From contig NZ_LGTB01000031.1 of NCBI RefSeq assembly GCF_001238275.1, forward strand, positions 1 through 64,000: a DNA stretch of 64,000 nt. Reading direction: 5' to 3'. Each line of letters opens with the position of its first letter. Within the stretch, counting starts at the first letter, position 1. The translations under genes and the position numbers were made by a program. Under the pieces are notes generated by a model. The model was given only the letters and a program-made list of their open reading frames with translations, was not told the DNA's origin and searched no databases. Below are positions 33,038 through 42,967 of this stretch, piece after piece. This stretch comes from Bradyrhizobium viridifuturi (lineage in GTDB: Bacteria > Pseudomonadota > Alphaproteobacteria > Rhizobiales > Xanthobacteraceae).

Positions 33038-33862
33038 TCAGGTCCAGAACCCCGGCACCGCGGGCTCGAGCCGGCCGCCGGCGCGCACCGGCGCGACCTT
33101 GACCGCAAGCCCGGTCGCATCGTCGGTCTCGACCGCGATGCCGCTGAGCGTCGCAACGCCGCCTGCCGGTTCGAAACGGCCGGAGGGAATGCCGGTGAGG
33201 AAGCGCTGCAGCGGCTCCTCCTTCTGCATGCCGATCACCGAATCATAGTCGCCGGTCATGCCGGCATCGCTCATATAGGCGGTGCCGCCGGGCAGCACCT
33301 GGTGATCGGCGGTCGGCACATGGGTATGGGTCCCGACCACGAGGCTGACGCGGCCGTCGCAGAAGAAGCCGACGCCCTGCTTCTCGCTGGTCGCCTCGGC
33401 ATGGAAATCGAGCACGATGGCATCTGCGCCTTCGCGCAACGGGCAGGCCTCGAGCTCGCGATCGATCGCGCTGAACGGATCGTTGGACGACGGCTCCATG
33501 AACACGCGGCCGATCGCATTGAGCACGAGCGCGCGCTTGCCGTTCTTGGTGTCGACCAGCGTGGCGCCGCGGCCGGGCGAGTGGCGCGGGAAATTCAGCG
33601 GGCGGATCAGGCGCGGCGCGCGCTCGATGAACACCAGCGCCTCCTTCTGATTCCAGGCGTGGTTGCCGAGCGTGATCGCGTCGGCGCCGGCATCGACGAG
33701 CTCCTGGTAGATCGCCTCGGTGATGCCGAAGCCGCCGGCGGAATTCTCGCCATTGACGACGACGAGGTCGAGCGACCAGTCCCTGATCATGCCGGGAAGA
33801 TGGTCTGAGATGGCGGTGCGGCCGGTCCTGCCGACGACGTCACCAACGAAGAGGATACGCAA
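33038..33862 (-). CDS. YmdB-family metallophosphoesterase (TIGR00282)
   Basis: A 274-residue binuclear-metal phosphodiesterase. MRILFVGDVVGRTGR carries the first metal site, VVVNGENSAGGFGI and TLGNHAWNQKEAL the next, and DFHAEATSEK plus GTHTHVPTADHQVLPGGTAYMSDAGMTG the C-terminal histidines. Relatives hydrolyse 2',3'-cyclic nucleotides or cAMP. It is the last gene of a minus-strand run after fau, with a two-base gap. Confidence 0.93.
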   Translation of the reverse strand: MRILFVGDVVGRTGRTAISDHLPGMIRDWSLDLVVVNGENSAGGFGITEAIYQELVDAGADAITLGNHAWNQKEALVFIERAPRLIRPLNFPRHSPGRGATLVDTKNGKRALVLNAIGRVFMEPSSNDPFSAIDRELEACPLREGADAIVLDFHAEATSEKQGVGFFCDGRVSLVVGTHTHVPTADHQVLPGGTAYMSDAGMTGDYDSVIGMQKEEPLQRFLTGIPSGRFEPAGGVATLSGIAVETDDATGLAVKVAPVRAGGRLEPAVPGFWT

Positions 33863-33864
33863 GG

Positions 33865-34443
33865 CTAGCTACTCCGGAAATCGAACGTCTTGCGCTCCGT
33901 TAGCACATAATCGAGCGGGACGTCGTGCGACAGCGCCGGGATAGCCTTGGTTTCCTGTGCAGCAAAGGCAATTCCCACCCCGATCACATGCTTGGCCTTG
34001 CGCAGATGCGCAAAGGTATAGTCGTAATAGCCGGCACCGTAACCGATGCGGTGGCCGAGCTTGTCGAATGCGGCGAGCGGCACCAGCATCACGTCGGGAT
34101 GCACCTCGGCCGCGGCCGGCGACGGCTCGGGAATGCCGAGCGGCCCGAGCATCAGCCGGTCCTGCGGCGACCAGCTGCGGAAGGTCAGCGACTGACCGCG
34201 GGCATTGATGCAGGGCAGCGCGAGCCGCGCGCCCTTGTCGGCAAGCTTCTTCATCAGCGGCGCCGGATCGAGCTCGCTGCGGATCGGCGCATAACCGGAG
34301 ATGATCATGCCCTGCGTGATCTCGAACGGCGCGCCGCGCTTGGCGAGCGCTTCCGCAGCCGTCGCGCGCTGCTCGTCGCTCAGCGCGTCGCGCTTGGCGA
34401 GGGCGAGCGCCCGAAGCTCGGCCTTCGATGGAGATGCGTGCAT
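33865..34443 (-). CDS. 5-formyltetrahydrofolate cyclo-ligase
   Basis: Converts 5-formyl-THF to 5,10-methenyl-THF with ATP, in the cytosol (often named fau or ygfA). The 192-residue protein shows SKAELRALALAKRDAL at the N-terminus, ISGYAPIRSELDP, and the phosphate-binding GHRIGYGAGYYDYTFAHL. The start at MHASPSK is chosen; an upstream ATG adds 21 residues outside the fold. It lies directly downstream of a probable 6S RNA and upstream of a ymdB-type gene, the usual 6S-fau arrangement. Confidence 0.93.
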   Translation of the reverse strand: MHASPSKAELRALALAKRDALSDEQRATAAEALAKRGAPFEITQGMIISGYAPIRSELDPAPLMKKLADKGARLALPCINARGQSLTFRSWSPQDRLMLGPLGIPEPSPAAAEVHPDVMLVPLAAFDKLGHRIGYGAGYYDYTFAHLRKAKHVIGVGIAFAAQETKAIPALSHDVPLDYVLTERKTFDFRSS

Positions 34444-34599
34444 GATCCATCTTCCGCTGTCGTCGTCCGCGACAACGGACGATCCATCATTCAGAGACGC
34501 TCGCATTCAAAGGGCCAGGCCGCGGCGCACTGGACGCCCTGCTTCGCAGGGGACAGCGCTGCACCACAATCGAACCGCCGCCGCGCGACGACCAGGCAA

Positions 34600-34740
34600 C
34601 AGCAAAAATAGTGCGAAGCCGCAGAGGCCGTTGGAGCGCTCGATCCCGGAGTTCCCTACGAAAGTAGGTGGGCACCATATGTCCGGGTCCACGGACCCGG
34701 CCAGGGACAGTTCCCTAAAGGATCGATAAGGCCCCGGGGA
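34600..34740 (-). ncRNA. ssrS: Probable 6S RNA (SsrS)
   Basis: The gap between zapA and the formyl-THF cyclo-ligase gene is the classical position of 6S RNA in proteobacteria. The minus-strand sequence contains stable paired elements: CCGGGTCC/GGACCCGG, AGGGA/TCCCT and CCTAC-TTTC-GTAGG. It ends near TGCGGCTTCGCACTATTTTT, a small hairpin plus T-run. 6S RNA binds the sigma-70 holoenzyme and restrains transcription in stationary phase. The ends are estimated; an extended closing stem was not confirmed by eye. Confidence 0.55.
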
Positions 34741-34867
34741 TATATGGCTCCTGACGCACGACGCAGCTTCGCGGGGGCTAATCTAGCTATCGTTGGCCAA
34801 ATCCGCCAGCGGTAAGGACGACGCAGAGCTCCTGCTCCTCTTCATTGTCCACCTGAGAGCATCTGCG

Positions 34868-34993
34868 GGGGCGCGCCGCCAAAATATCGAAAACAACCCC
34901 ATGCAAAGCGGCGGCGGGGGCCGACGTTCGACCAAACGACTTGACGCGTCGGGCAACTCACCGATACTCTTCCGGTATTCCGAAATCCGGCAG
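34868..34993. repeat. Interspersed repeat (family H)
   Basis: AAAACAACCCCATGCAAAGC ... ACTTGACGCGTCGGGCAACTC ... TATTCCGAAAT, the same element as at 32870-32990. It is inserted between zapA and the 6S RNA. Confidence 0.75.
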
Positions 34994-35113
34994 GCGGCAC
35001 TCCCCCAAGGGGCGCGCATGGCATTTGCATGCTTCTGCAACCGACGTTTCCACGTCGTCATAGCCGGCAGCCATATGCGATAGTCCTGCCCTCCGAGGGA
35101 GGGGGGAGCAAGA

Positions 35114-35497
35114 TCACCCGATCGCGATGCCGCCGCCGATGGTGCGGTTGAGCACCTGCGTGGTGCGCTCGATCCGCTCGGCAGCGGCGTTGAGCGCGTT
35201 GGAGACCGCGGCCTGGGTCGCGCGGGCGCGATCGGTGGCGGCGGTGCGGGCATTGCGCAGCTGCTCGATCTCTTCCTCGAGGCTGCGAATGCGCGCGCTC
35301 GCATCGACCAACTCGTCGCAGGCGGTCAGCGCCGCCATCACGGTGAGCCTCGCATCGCCGATCTCGCCGAACTTGCCGCGCAGTGATTCGACGCGCTGCT
35401 GCAGATTCTCCGCGAGCTTCAGCAGCCGCACCTCCTGGCCCTCCTCGCAGGCCATCCGGTATTGCCGGCCATTGATGGTGACGTTGATGTGGCTCAT
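35114..35497 (-). CDS. zapA: Cell division protein ZapA
   Basis: A 127-residue FtsZ-ring stabiliser acting at mid-cell. The N-terminal globular part (MSHINVTINGRQYRMACEEGQE, LLKLAENLQQRVESLRGKFG, RLTVMAALTACDELVDA) is diagnostic, and the rest is a coiled coil. Its start overlaps the DUF4164 gene stop by four bases. It is upstream of the 6S RNA and the formyl-THF cyclo-ligase gene on the same strand. Confidence 0.93.
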   Translation of the reverse strand: MSHINVTINGRQYRMACEEGQEVRLLKLAENLQQRVESLRGKFGEIGDARLTVMAALTACDELVDASARIRSLEEEIEQLRNARTAATDRARATQAAVSNALNAAAERIERTTQVLNRTIGGGIAIG

Positions 35498-35814
35498 CTA
35501 CCCTCTCCGCCCTCGAGCACGGCGCGAATGGTGCCGATCGCCGCGTCGAGCTTTTCTGCGATGTCGCGATTGACGCGCTCGAGCCTGCGCGTCTTCACCA
35601 GCGATCCGTCGAGTTCGTCGGCAAGCCGCGAGCGATCGGCGCCGAGCGCCTGGATCCTGCTCGCCAATTCGTTCTCGTCGCGGTCGGCCTCGCGGCGCCG
35701 CTCCACCGAGCTTTCCAGCGCATCAAGTGCTGCCATCAGCCGCTTGGTCGCAGCATCGATATCGGCAAGCGGTGCCTCGGTATTGCCAGACCCGTTGGCG
35801 AGACGATCACTCAT
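35494..35814 (-). CDS. DUF4164 family protein
   Basis: A 106-residue, mainly coiled-coil protein: ADIDAATKRLMAALDALESSVERRREAD and LADELDGSLVKTRRLERVNRDIAEKLDAAIGTIRAVLEG. It precedes zapA with a four-base overlap, an arrangement conserved in Rhizobiales, so a role in cell division is plausible by association only. MSDRLANG is chosen as start because upstream in-frame codons are non-conserved. Confidence 0.85.
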   Translation of the reverse strand: MSDRLANGSGNTEAPLADIDAATKRLMAALDALESSVERRREADRDENELASRIQALGADRSRLADELDGSLVKTRRLERVNRDIAEKLDAAIGTIRAVLEGGEGR

Positions 35815-36136
35815 GACACGCGGCGTGGACCCCTCAATTAGGCCTGCTGGAGATGGCTGCCGCACGGCAAAACTGGCGGTTCGGCAAGCGTTTACGGGAC
35901 GAAATTTACGTGGCGAGCGAGCGAAGCGCAACGGCGGCGCAGAACTATGCACCGTTCAATGAAATAGGGCCATTTCGAGCAACTTTTCCCCGTTTTGGGG
36001 CGTTTCATCGCCTTGGACTTGCGGATTTGAGGTGCTAATCCACCCTCCAACCCGTAAGGCCATCCACGCGCGTATCGCGGCTGCCCGCCCCGATACGTCC
36101 AGCAATCAGCTCCTCATTCCAGGCGGACTTTTCATC
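35815..36136. other. Divergent promoter region, DUF4164-zapA / tkt
   Basis: 322 bases without a gene. It must contain promoters for both directions, but I could not pick a convincing -35/-10 pair. No repeat-family member was recognised. Confidence 0.4.
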
Positions 36137-38119
36137 ATGACGCAGGTCGATCACACCCGTATGGCCAATGCGATCCGTGGCCTTGCCATGGACGCCGTCG
36201 AGAAGGCGAATTCCGGCCATCCCGGCCTGCCGATGGGCGCCGCCGACATCGCGACCGTGCTGTTCACGAAATTCCTGAAGTTCGATGCCGCCGACACGGC
36301 ATGGCCCGACCGCGACCGCTTCGTGCTCTCCGCCGGCCACGGCTCGATGCTGCTCTATGCGTTGCTGTACCTCACCGGCAACAAGGATATGACGCTCGAC
36401 CAGATCAAGCATTTCCGCCAGCTCGGATCGCTGACGCCGGGACACCCGGAGAACTTCCACACCAAGGGCATCGAGACCACCACCGGTCCGCTCGGCCAGG
36501 GCATTGCGACCGCGGTCGGCATGGCGCTCGCCGAGAAGATGCTCGCCGCCGAGTTCGGCAAGAAGATCGTCAATCACCACACCTATGTGCTCGCCTCCGA
36601 CGGCGACCTGATGGAAGGCATCTCGCAGGAAGCGATCGCGCTCGCCGGTGTCTGGCGCCTCAACAAGATGATCGTGCTGTACGACGACAACGGCATCTCG
36701 ATCGACGGCCCGACCTCGATCGCCGATTCCGTCGACCAGGTGAAGCGCTTCAAGTCCGCCGGCTGGGCCGCCGAATTGATCGACGGCCATGATCCGGAGG
36801 CGATCACCGCTGCGATCGCCCGCGCGCAGAAATCCAGCAAGCCTTCGCTGATCGCCTGCAAGACCACGATCGGCTTCGGCGCACCGACCAGGGCCGGCAC
36901 CGCCAAGGCGCATGGCGAGGCGCTCGGCGCCGCTGAGCTGAAGGGCGCCAAGGAGAAGCTCGGCATCTCGCTCGAGCCGTTCTCGGTGCCGGACGACGTG
37001 CTGAAGGCCTGGCGCGAGGCGGGCAGCCGCGGCGCCGCCGAGCACAAGGCGTGGGACGAGCAGTTCGCGCAGCTCGGCAACCGCAAGCGCGCCGAGTTCG
37101 AGCGCCGCATCCGTCACGAGCGGCCGCAAGCGCTCGCCAAGGGTTTGCGCGCCTTCAAGAAGGGTCTCCTGGAAAATCCGCTCAACGTCGCGACCCGCAA
37201 GTCGTCGGAAGCTGCGATCGAAGTGATCGCGGCTGCGATGCCGATGGAGTTCGTCGCCGGCTCCGCCGACCTCACCGGCTCCAACAACAACAAGGCGAAG
37301 TCGGCGACCGCGTTCGGCGCCAAGACGCCGAAGGGCCGCTTCATCCATTACGGCATCCGCGAGCACGGCATGGCGGCGTGCCTCAACGGCATCTTCCTGC
37401 ATGGCGGCTTCGCGCCGAACGGCGCCACCTTCCTGGTGTTCACCGATTATGCGCGCGGCGCGATGCGCCTGTCGGCGCTGATGGGCACCGGCGTCGTCTA
37501 TGTCATGACCCATGACTCGATCGGCCTCGGCGAGGACGGCCCGACCCACCAGCCGGTCGAGCATCTCTCGGCACTGCGCGCGATGCCCAACATGCGCGTG
37601 TTCCGTCCCTGCGACGCGGTCGAGACCGCCGAGTGCTGGGAACTGGCGCTCAACCGCGTCGACGGACCGACGGTGCTGGCGCTGACCCGCCAGAACCTGC
37701 CGCAGCTCCGCACCACGGCGCCGAACGACAACCCGTGCAGCCACGGCGCGTACGAGCTGGTCGCGGCGCAGGGTGACGCAAAAGTGTCATTGTTCGCCTC
37801 CGGTTCCGAGGTCCAGATCGCGGTCGAGGCGCAGAAGCAGCTGGCCGGGCGCGGCATCGCGACGCGGGTCGTCTCGGTCCCGTCGCTGGAATTGCTGCTG
37901 GCGCAGCCCGCCGAGCGGCAAAATGCCATTATCGGCAAGGCTCCGGTCAAGATCGCGATCGAGGCCGCAGTGCGCTGGGGCTGGGACGCCGTGATCGGCC
38001 ACGACGGCGAATTCATCGGCATGCACGGATTCGGCGCCAGCGCCCCCGCGAAGGACCTTTTCCCGCATTTCGGCATTACCGCTGAGGCTGTCGTTAACGC
38101 TGCCACCAAGCGCGTCTGA
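36137..38119 (+). CDS. tkt: Transketolase
   Basis: A thiamine-diphosphate enzyme of the pentose phosphate and Calvin pathways, 660 residues, cytosolic. The cofactor site includes the GDLMEGISQEA motif, with SAGHGSMLLYALLYL and TGPLGQGIATAVGMALAEK before it and GIREHGMAACLNGIFLHGG and DSIGLGEDGPTHQPVEHL in the pyrimidine-binding domain. MTQVDHTRMANAIRGL is the conserved N-terminus and sets the start. It is first in a plus-strand series tkt-gap-pgk-fba-fba. Confidence 0.96.
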   Translation: MTQVDHTRMANAIRGLAMDAVEKANSGHPGLPMGAADIATVLFTKFLKFDAADTAWPDRDRFVLSAGHGSMLLYALLYLTGNKDMTLDQIKHFRQLGSLTPGHPENFHTKGIETTTGPLGQGIATAVGMALAEKMLAAEFGKKIVNHHTYVLASDGDLMEGISQEAIALAGVWRLNKMIVLYDDNGISIDGPTSIADSVDQVKRFKSAGWAAELIDGHDPEAITAAIARAQKSSKPSLIACKTTIGFGAPTRAGTAKAHGEALGAAELKGAKEKLGISLEPFSVPDDVLKAWREAGSRGAAEHKAWDEQFAQLGNRKRAEFERRIRHERPQALAKGLRAFKKGLLENPLNVATRKSSEAAIEVIAAAMPMEFVAGSADLTGSNNNKAKSATAFGAKTPKGRFIHYGIREHGMAACLNGIFLHGGFAPNGATFLVFTDYARGAMRLSALMGTGVVYVMTHDSIGLGEDGPTHQPVEHLSALRAMPNMRVFRPCDAVETAECWELALNRVDGPTVLALTRQNLPQLRTTAPNDNPCSHGAYELVAAQGDAKVSLFASGSEVQIAVEAQKQLAGRGIATRVVSVPSLELLLAQPAERQNAIIGKAPVKIAIEAAVRWGWDAVIGHDGEFIGMHGFGASAPAKDLFPHFGITAEAVVNAATKRV

Positions 38120-38195
38120 CGCTGGGCTGGCACCCGCGGCCCACGGTTGAGCTTGTCGTAAAAAAGGATTACCAAAGCTCCATCTTTTCCGTACG

Positions 38196-38214
38196 CGCCC
38201 GGCCGAACCGGGCG
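38196..38214. terminator. Hairpin in tkt-gap gap
   Basis: CGCCCGG and CCGGGCG around a CCGAA loop. It lies 80 bases after the tkt stop; no T-run follows, so it may be an attenuator or part of a leader. Confidence 0.4.
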
Positions 38215-38279
38215 TTCCGCCGTAAAAACCTCGTGGGAGCCCTCCCGCGGGGCTGACAACAGCTTTAGAGGAGACGAGC

Positions 38280-39287
<1,008 letters not shown>

Positions 39288-39301
39288 GTTCGACTGTTCG
39301 C

Positions 39302-39326
39302 GATGCCCGGCCCAAAGCCGGGCATC
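39302..39326. terminator. Strong hairpin between gap and pgk
   Basis: GATGCCCGGC and GCCGGGCATC, a perfect 10-base stem with loop CCAAA, starts 14 bases after the gap stop. It is likely a terminator or mRNA 3'-end stabiliser that sets gap expression apart from pgk. Confidence 0.65.
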
Positions 39327-39431
39327 TGCGTCTTTGGCCCTCCGCATCCGCGGCCCCGACGGCCGCGACATCGGCAAGCGAACGCGACGCCGTCCATCGG
39401 ACGGCTGTGTCCGGCCGCACAGGAAACGCTC

Positions 39432-40628
39432 ATGACAAAATCGTTCCGTACCCTCGACGACGTCAATGTGAAGGGCAAGCGCGTGCTGCTGCGCGTCGAC
39501 CTCAACGTTCCCATGGAAGGCGGTCGCGTCACCGACGCCACCCGGCTCGAGCGCGTTGCCCCCACCATCACCGAAATTTCCGACAAGGGCGGCAAGGTGA
39601 TCCTGCTCGCCCATTTCGGCCGGCCCAAGGGACGCGATCCCAAGGAATCGCTGAAGCCGGTTGCTGAGGCGCTGTCCAAGGTGATCAAGCGTCCGGTCGC
39701 CTTCGCCGAGGACTGCATCGGCGAAGCTGCTGCCACGGCGGTTGCAGCCCTCAAGGACGGCGACATCCTCTGCCTGGAAAACACGCGTTTTCACAAGGAA
39801 GAGGAAAAGAACGACGCCGGCTTCGTCGCTGAACTGGCAAAGCTCGGCGACATCTGGGTCAACGACGCCTTCTCCGCCGCGCATCGCGCCCACGCCTCGA
39901 CCGAAGGCCTCGGCCACAAGCTGCCGGCCTATGCCGGCCGCACCATGCAGGCCGAGCTCGACGCGCTCGGCAAGGCGCTGGAAGCCCCGACCAAGCCTGT
40001 CATCGCGATCATTGGCGGCGCCAAGGTCTCGACCAAGATCGACCTCTTGGAAAACCTCGTGAACAAGGTCGACGCGCTGGTGATCGGCGGCGGCATGGCC
40101 AACACCTTCCTGCACGCCCAGGGCGTCGCGGTCGGCAAGTCGCTCGCCGAGAAGGACCTCGCCGCGACCGCGCTGCGGATCATGGAGAAGGCCAACGCCG
40201 CGAACTGCGCGATCATCCTTCCCGTCGACGCCGTCGTCGCCAACCAGTTCGCCGCCAACGCGCCGTCGCACGCCTATGGCCTCGATGCGATCCCGGCCGA
40301 CGGCATGATCCTCGACGTCGGCCCGCAATCGATCGCGCGCATCCATGCCGCGATCGACGACGCCGCGACGCTGGTCTGGAACGGGCCGCTCGGCGCCTTC
40401 GAGCTGACGCCGTTCGACCGCGGCACCGTGGTTTCGGCCAAGCATGCCGCCGAGCGCACCAGGGCCAAGAAGCTGATCTCGGTCGCCGGCGGCGGCGATA
40501 CCGTCGCGGCGCTGAACCAGGCGGGCGTGGCCGGCGATTTTTCCTATGTCTCGACCGCGGGCGGCGCGTTTCTTGAATGGATGGAAGGCAAGCCACTGCC
40601 GGGCGTCGAAGTTTTGAAAAACCGTTGA
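39432..40628 (+). CDS. pgk: Phosphoglycerate kinase
   Basis: Transfers phosphate between 1,3-bisphosphoglycerate and ADP. The 398-residue protein shows the N-terminal RVLLRVDLNVPMEGG, LAHFGRPKG, WVNDAFSAAHRAHAS, IIGGAKVSTKI, WNGPLGAFE and the nucleotide-site GGGDTVAAL. The start MTKSFRTLDDV follows an AGGAAA; the longer upstream frame is not family-like. It lies between gap and the class II aldolase gene. Confidence 0.97.
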   Translation: MTKSFRTLDDVNVKGKRVLLRVDLNVPMEGGRVTDATRLERVAPTITEISDKGGKVILLAHFGRPKGRDPKESLKPVAEALSKVIKRPVAFAEDCIGEAAATAVAALKDGDILCLENTRFHKEEEKNDAGFVAELAKLGDIWVNDAFSAAHRAHASTEGLGHKLPAYAGRTMQAELDALGKALEAPTKPVIAIIGGAKVSTKIDLLENLVNKVDALVIGGGMANTFLHAQGVAVGKSLAEKDLAATALRIMEKANAANCAIILPVDAVVANQFAANAPSHAYGLDAIPADGMILDVGPQSIARIHAAIDDAATLVWNGPLGAFELTPFDRGTVVSAKHAAERTRAKKLISVAGGGDTVAALNQAGVAGDFSYVSTAGGAFLEWMEGKPLPGVEVLKNR

Positions 40629-40668
40629 TTTAGTTCGAATCCGAACACGCACTACAGGGAGAAATGGA

Positions 40669-41736
40669 ATGGCTCGCATAACGTTGCGGCAACTGCTCGA
40701 CCACGCGGCAGAGCATGATTACGGCGTACCTGCCTTCAACATCAACAACATGGAGCAGGCGCTGTCGATCATGGCGGCGGCCTCCGAAGTCGACGCGCCG
40801 GTCATCATCCAGGCCTCGCGCGGCGCGCGCTCCTACGCCAACGACGTCATGCTCAAGCACATGATGGACGCCGTCACCGAGATCTACCCGCAGATCCCGG
40901 TCTGCGTGCATCTCGACCACGGCAACGAGCCCGCCACCTGCATGACCGCGATCCAGGCCGGCTTCACCTCGGTCATGATGGACGGCTCGCTGAAGGCCGA
41001 CGGCAAGACCCCCGGCGACTGGGACTACAATGTCGGCGTCACCCGGACGGTGACCGGCATGGCGCATCTCGGCGGCATCTCGGTCGAGGGCGAGCTCGGC
41101 GTGCTCGGCTCGCTCGAGACCGGCATGGGCGACAAGGAAGACGGCCACGGCGCCGAGGGCAAGCTGTCGCATGACCAGCTGCTGACCAACCCCGACGAGG
41201 CCGTGAAGTTCGTCAGGGAAACCAAGGTCGACGCGCTGGCGATCGCGATGGGCACCTCGCACGGCGCCTACAAGTTCACCCGCAAGCCGGACGGCGACAT
41301 CCTCGCCATGAACGTGATCGAGGAAATCCATCGCAAGCTGCCGAACACGCATCTCGTCATGCACGGCTCCTCGTCGGTGCCGCAGGAGCTGCAGGAGATC
41401 ATCAACGCCAATGGCGGCAAGATGAAGCCGACCTGGGGCGTGCCGGTCGCCGAGATCCAGCGCGGCATCAAGAACGGCGTGCGCAAGATCAACATCGACA
41501 CCGACAACCGGATGGCGATGACCGGCCAGATCCGCAAGGTGCTGAAGGACAATCCGGAAGAGTTCGATCCGCGCAAGTATCTGAAGCCCGCGATGGAGGC
41601 GATGACCAAGCTGTGCAAGCAGCGCCTGCAGGAGTTCAACACCGCGGGCCAGGCCAGCAAGATCAAGAAGGTGCTGACCACGGCTGAGATGGCCAAGCGC
41701 TACGCCAAGGGCGAGCTTGATCCCAAGGTCGCCTGA
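40669..41736 (+). CDS. fba: Fructose-bisphosphate aldolase class II (Calvin-cycle subtype)
   Basis: A zinc-dependent aldolase of 355 residues that interconverts fructose-1,6-bisphosphate and two triose phosphates. The zinc and catalytic segments are VCVHLDHGNEP, GFTSVMMDGS, VEGELGVLG, GTSHGAYKF, MHGSSSVPQELQ and VRKINIDTDNR. Length and sequence fit the Calvin-cycle subtype also used in glycolysis. It lies 40 bases after pgk and probably shares its transcript. A class I enzyme for the same reaction lies next to it. Confidence 0.96.
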   Translation: MARITLRQLLDHAAEHDYGVPAFNINNMEQALSIMAAASEVDAPVIIQASRGARSYANDVMLKHMMDAVTEIYPQIPVCVHLDHGNEPATCMTAIQAGFTSVMMDGSLKADGKTPGDWDYNVGVTRTVTGMAHLGGISVEGELGVLGSLETGMGDKEDGHGAEGKLSHDQLLTNPDEAVKFVRETKVDALAIAMGTSHGAYKFTRKPDGDILAMNVIEEIHRKLPNTHLVMHGSSSVPQELQEIINANGGKMKPTWGVPVAEIQRGIKNGVRKINIDTDNRMAMTGQIRKVLKDNPEEFDPRKYLKPAMEAMTKLCKQRLQEFNTAGQASKIKKVLTTAEMAKRYAKGELDPKVA

Positions 41737-41774
41737 CGAGGCGACCTGACAACTTCTTGCCTGAATCATTAAGG

Positions 41775-41813
41775 CGGGACACCGGCTCTGACGCAGTCGG
41801 AAACGGTGTCCCG
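41775..41813. terminator. Inverted repeat between the two aldolase genes
   Basis: CGGGACACCG and CGGTGTCCCG, 10-base complementary arms 19 bases apart, start 39 bases after the class II aldolase stop. They could terminate or process the upstream transcript. Confidence 0.5.
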
Positions 41814-41926
41814 AAGGCTTGATCGCCGGCTGCGGCAAACGCCGGCCGCGACGAACGTTTTCTAGGCATTTGCCCGAGAACCGCCTATTTTGGTTTGCAA
41901 AGGCAATGCTCTGGAGGATGTTCCCG

Positions 41927-42967
41927 ATGAACCTCGCTGACCTCAACAAAATTGCGCTTGCCATGGTCACCCCGGGCAAGGGCCTGCTCGCTGCCGACGA
42001 ATCCTCCGGCACCATCAAGAAGCGCTTCGACGCCATCAAGGTCGATTCGACCGAAGACAATCGGCGCGACTATCGCGAGATGCTGTTCCGCTCGCAGGAG
42101 GCGATGAGCAAGTACATCTCCGGCGTCATCCTCTACGACGAGACGATCTGGCAGAACGCCAAGGACGGCACGCCGCTGGTCAAGCTGATCGAGCAGGCAG
42201 GCGCGATCCCCGGCATCAAGGTCGACGAAGGCACCCAGCCGCTGCCGAACTGCCCCGGCGAACTCGTCACCGTCGGCCTCGACAAGCTCGCCGAGCGGCT
42301 GAAGAAATATTACGAGCGCGGTGCGCGCTTCGCGAAATGGCGCGCGGTGATCGATATCGGCTCCGGCGCCGGCAGCCGCGGCATCCCGACCATGACCGCG
42401 ATCCGCGTCAACGCCCACGCGCTGGCGCGCTACGCCGCGCTGTGCCAGGCCGCGCAGATCGTGCCGATCGTCGAGCCTGAGGTGCTGATGGACGGCGATC
42501 ACGACATCGACCGCTGCTATGAGGTGACGCAGCGCGTGCTGAACCGCACCTTCCAGGAATTGCGGGTGCAGCGTGTCGCGCTCGAAGGCATGATCCTGAA
42601 GCCGAACATGGCCATATCCGGCAAGAAGTGCCCGAAGCAGGCGTCGGTGCAGGAAGTCGCCGAGAAGACCATCCGCCTGCTCAAGAGCTGCGTGCCGGCC
42701 GCGGTGCCCGGCATCGCCTTCCTGTCCGGCGGGCAGAGCGACGAGGAAGCGACCGCGCATCTCGACGCCATGAACAAGATCGGCCATCTGCCGTGGCGGC
42801 TGACCTTCTCCTATGGCCGCGCCTTGCAGGCGGCGCCGCAGAAGGCGTGGTCCGGCAAGCCCGACAACGTCCCCGCCGGACAGCGCGCCTTCTCGCATCG
42901 CGCCCGGATGAACGGGCTCGCGAGCACCGGCAATTGGGAAGCCGGCCTCGAAAAGCAGGCGGCATAG
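41927..42967 (+). CDS. Fructose-bisphosphate aldolase class I
   Basis: A Schiff-base aldolase of 346 residues, unrelated in fold family to the neighbouring class II enzyme but catalysing the same reaction without metal. TPGKGLLAADESSGTIKKRF, GVILYDETIWQ, KWRAVIDIG, the Schiff-base lysine region LEGMILKPNMAISGKK and FLSGGQSDEEAT are class I hallmarks. GGAGG lies 10 bases before the chosen ATG. It is followed directly by thiE with no gap. Confidence 0.95.
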   Translation: MNLADLNKIALAMVTPGKGLLAADESSGTIKKRFDAIKVDSTEDNRRDYREMLFRSQEAMSKYISGVILYDETIWQNAKDGTPLVKLIEQAGAIPGIKVDEGTQPLPNCPGELVTVGLDKLAERLKKYYERGARFAKWRAVIDIGSGAGSRGIPTMTAIRVNAHALARYAALCQAAQIVPIVEPEVLMDGDHDIDRCYEVTQRVLNRTFQELRVQRVALEGMILKPNMAISGKKCPKQASVQEVAEKTIRLLKSCVPAAVPGIAFLSGGQSDEEATAHLDAMNKIGHLPWRLTFSYGRALQAAPQKAWSGKPDNVPAGQRAFSHRARMNGLASTGNWEAGLEKQAA

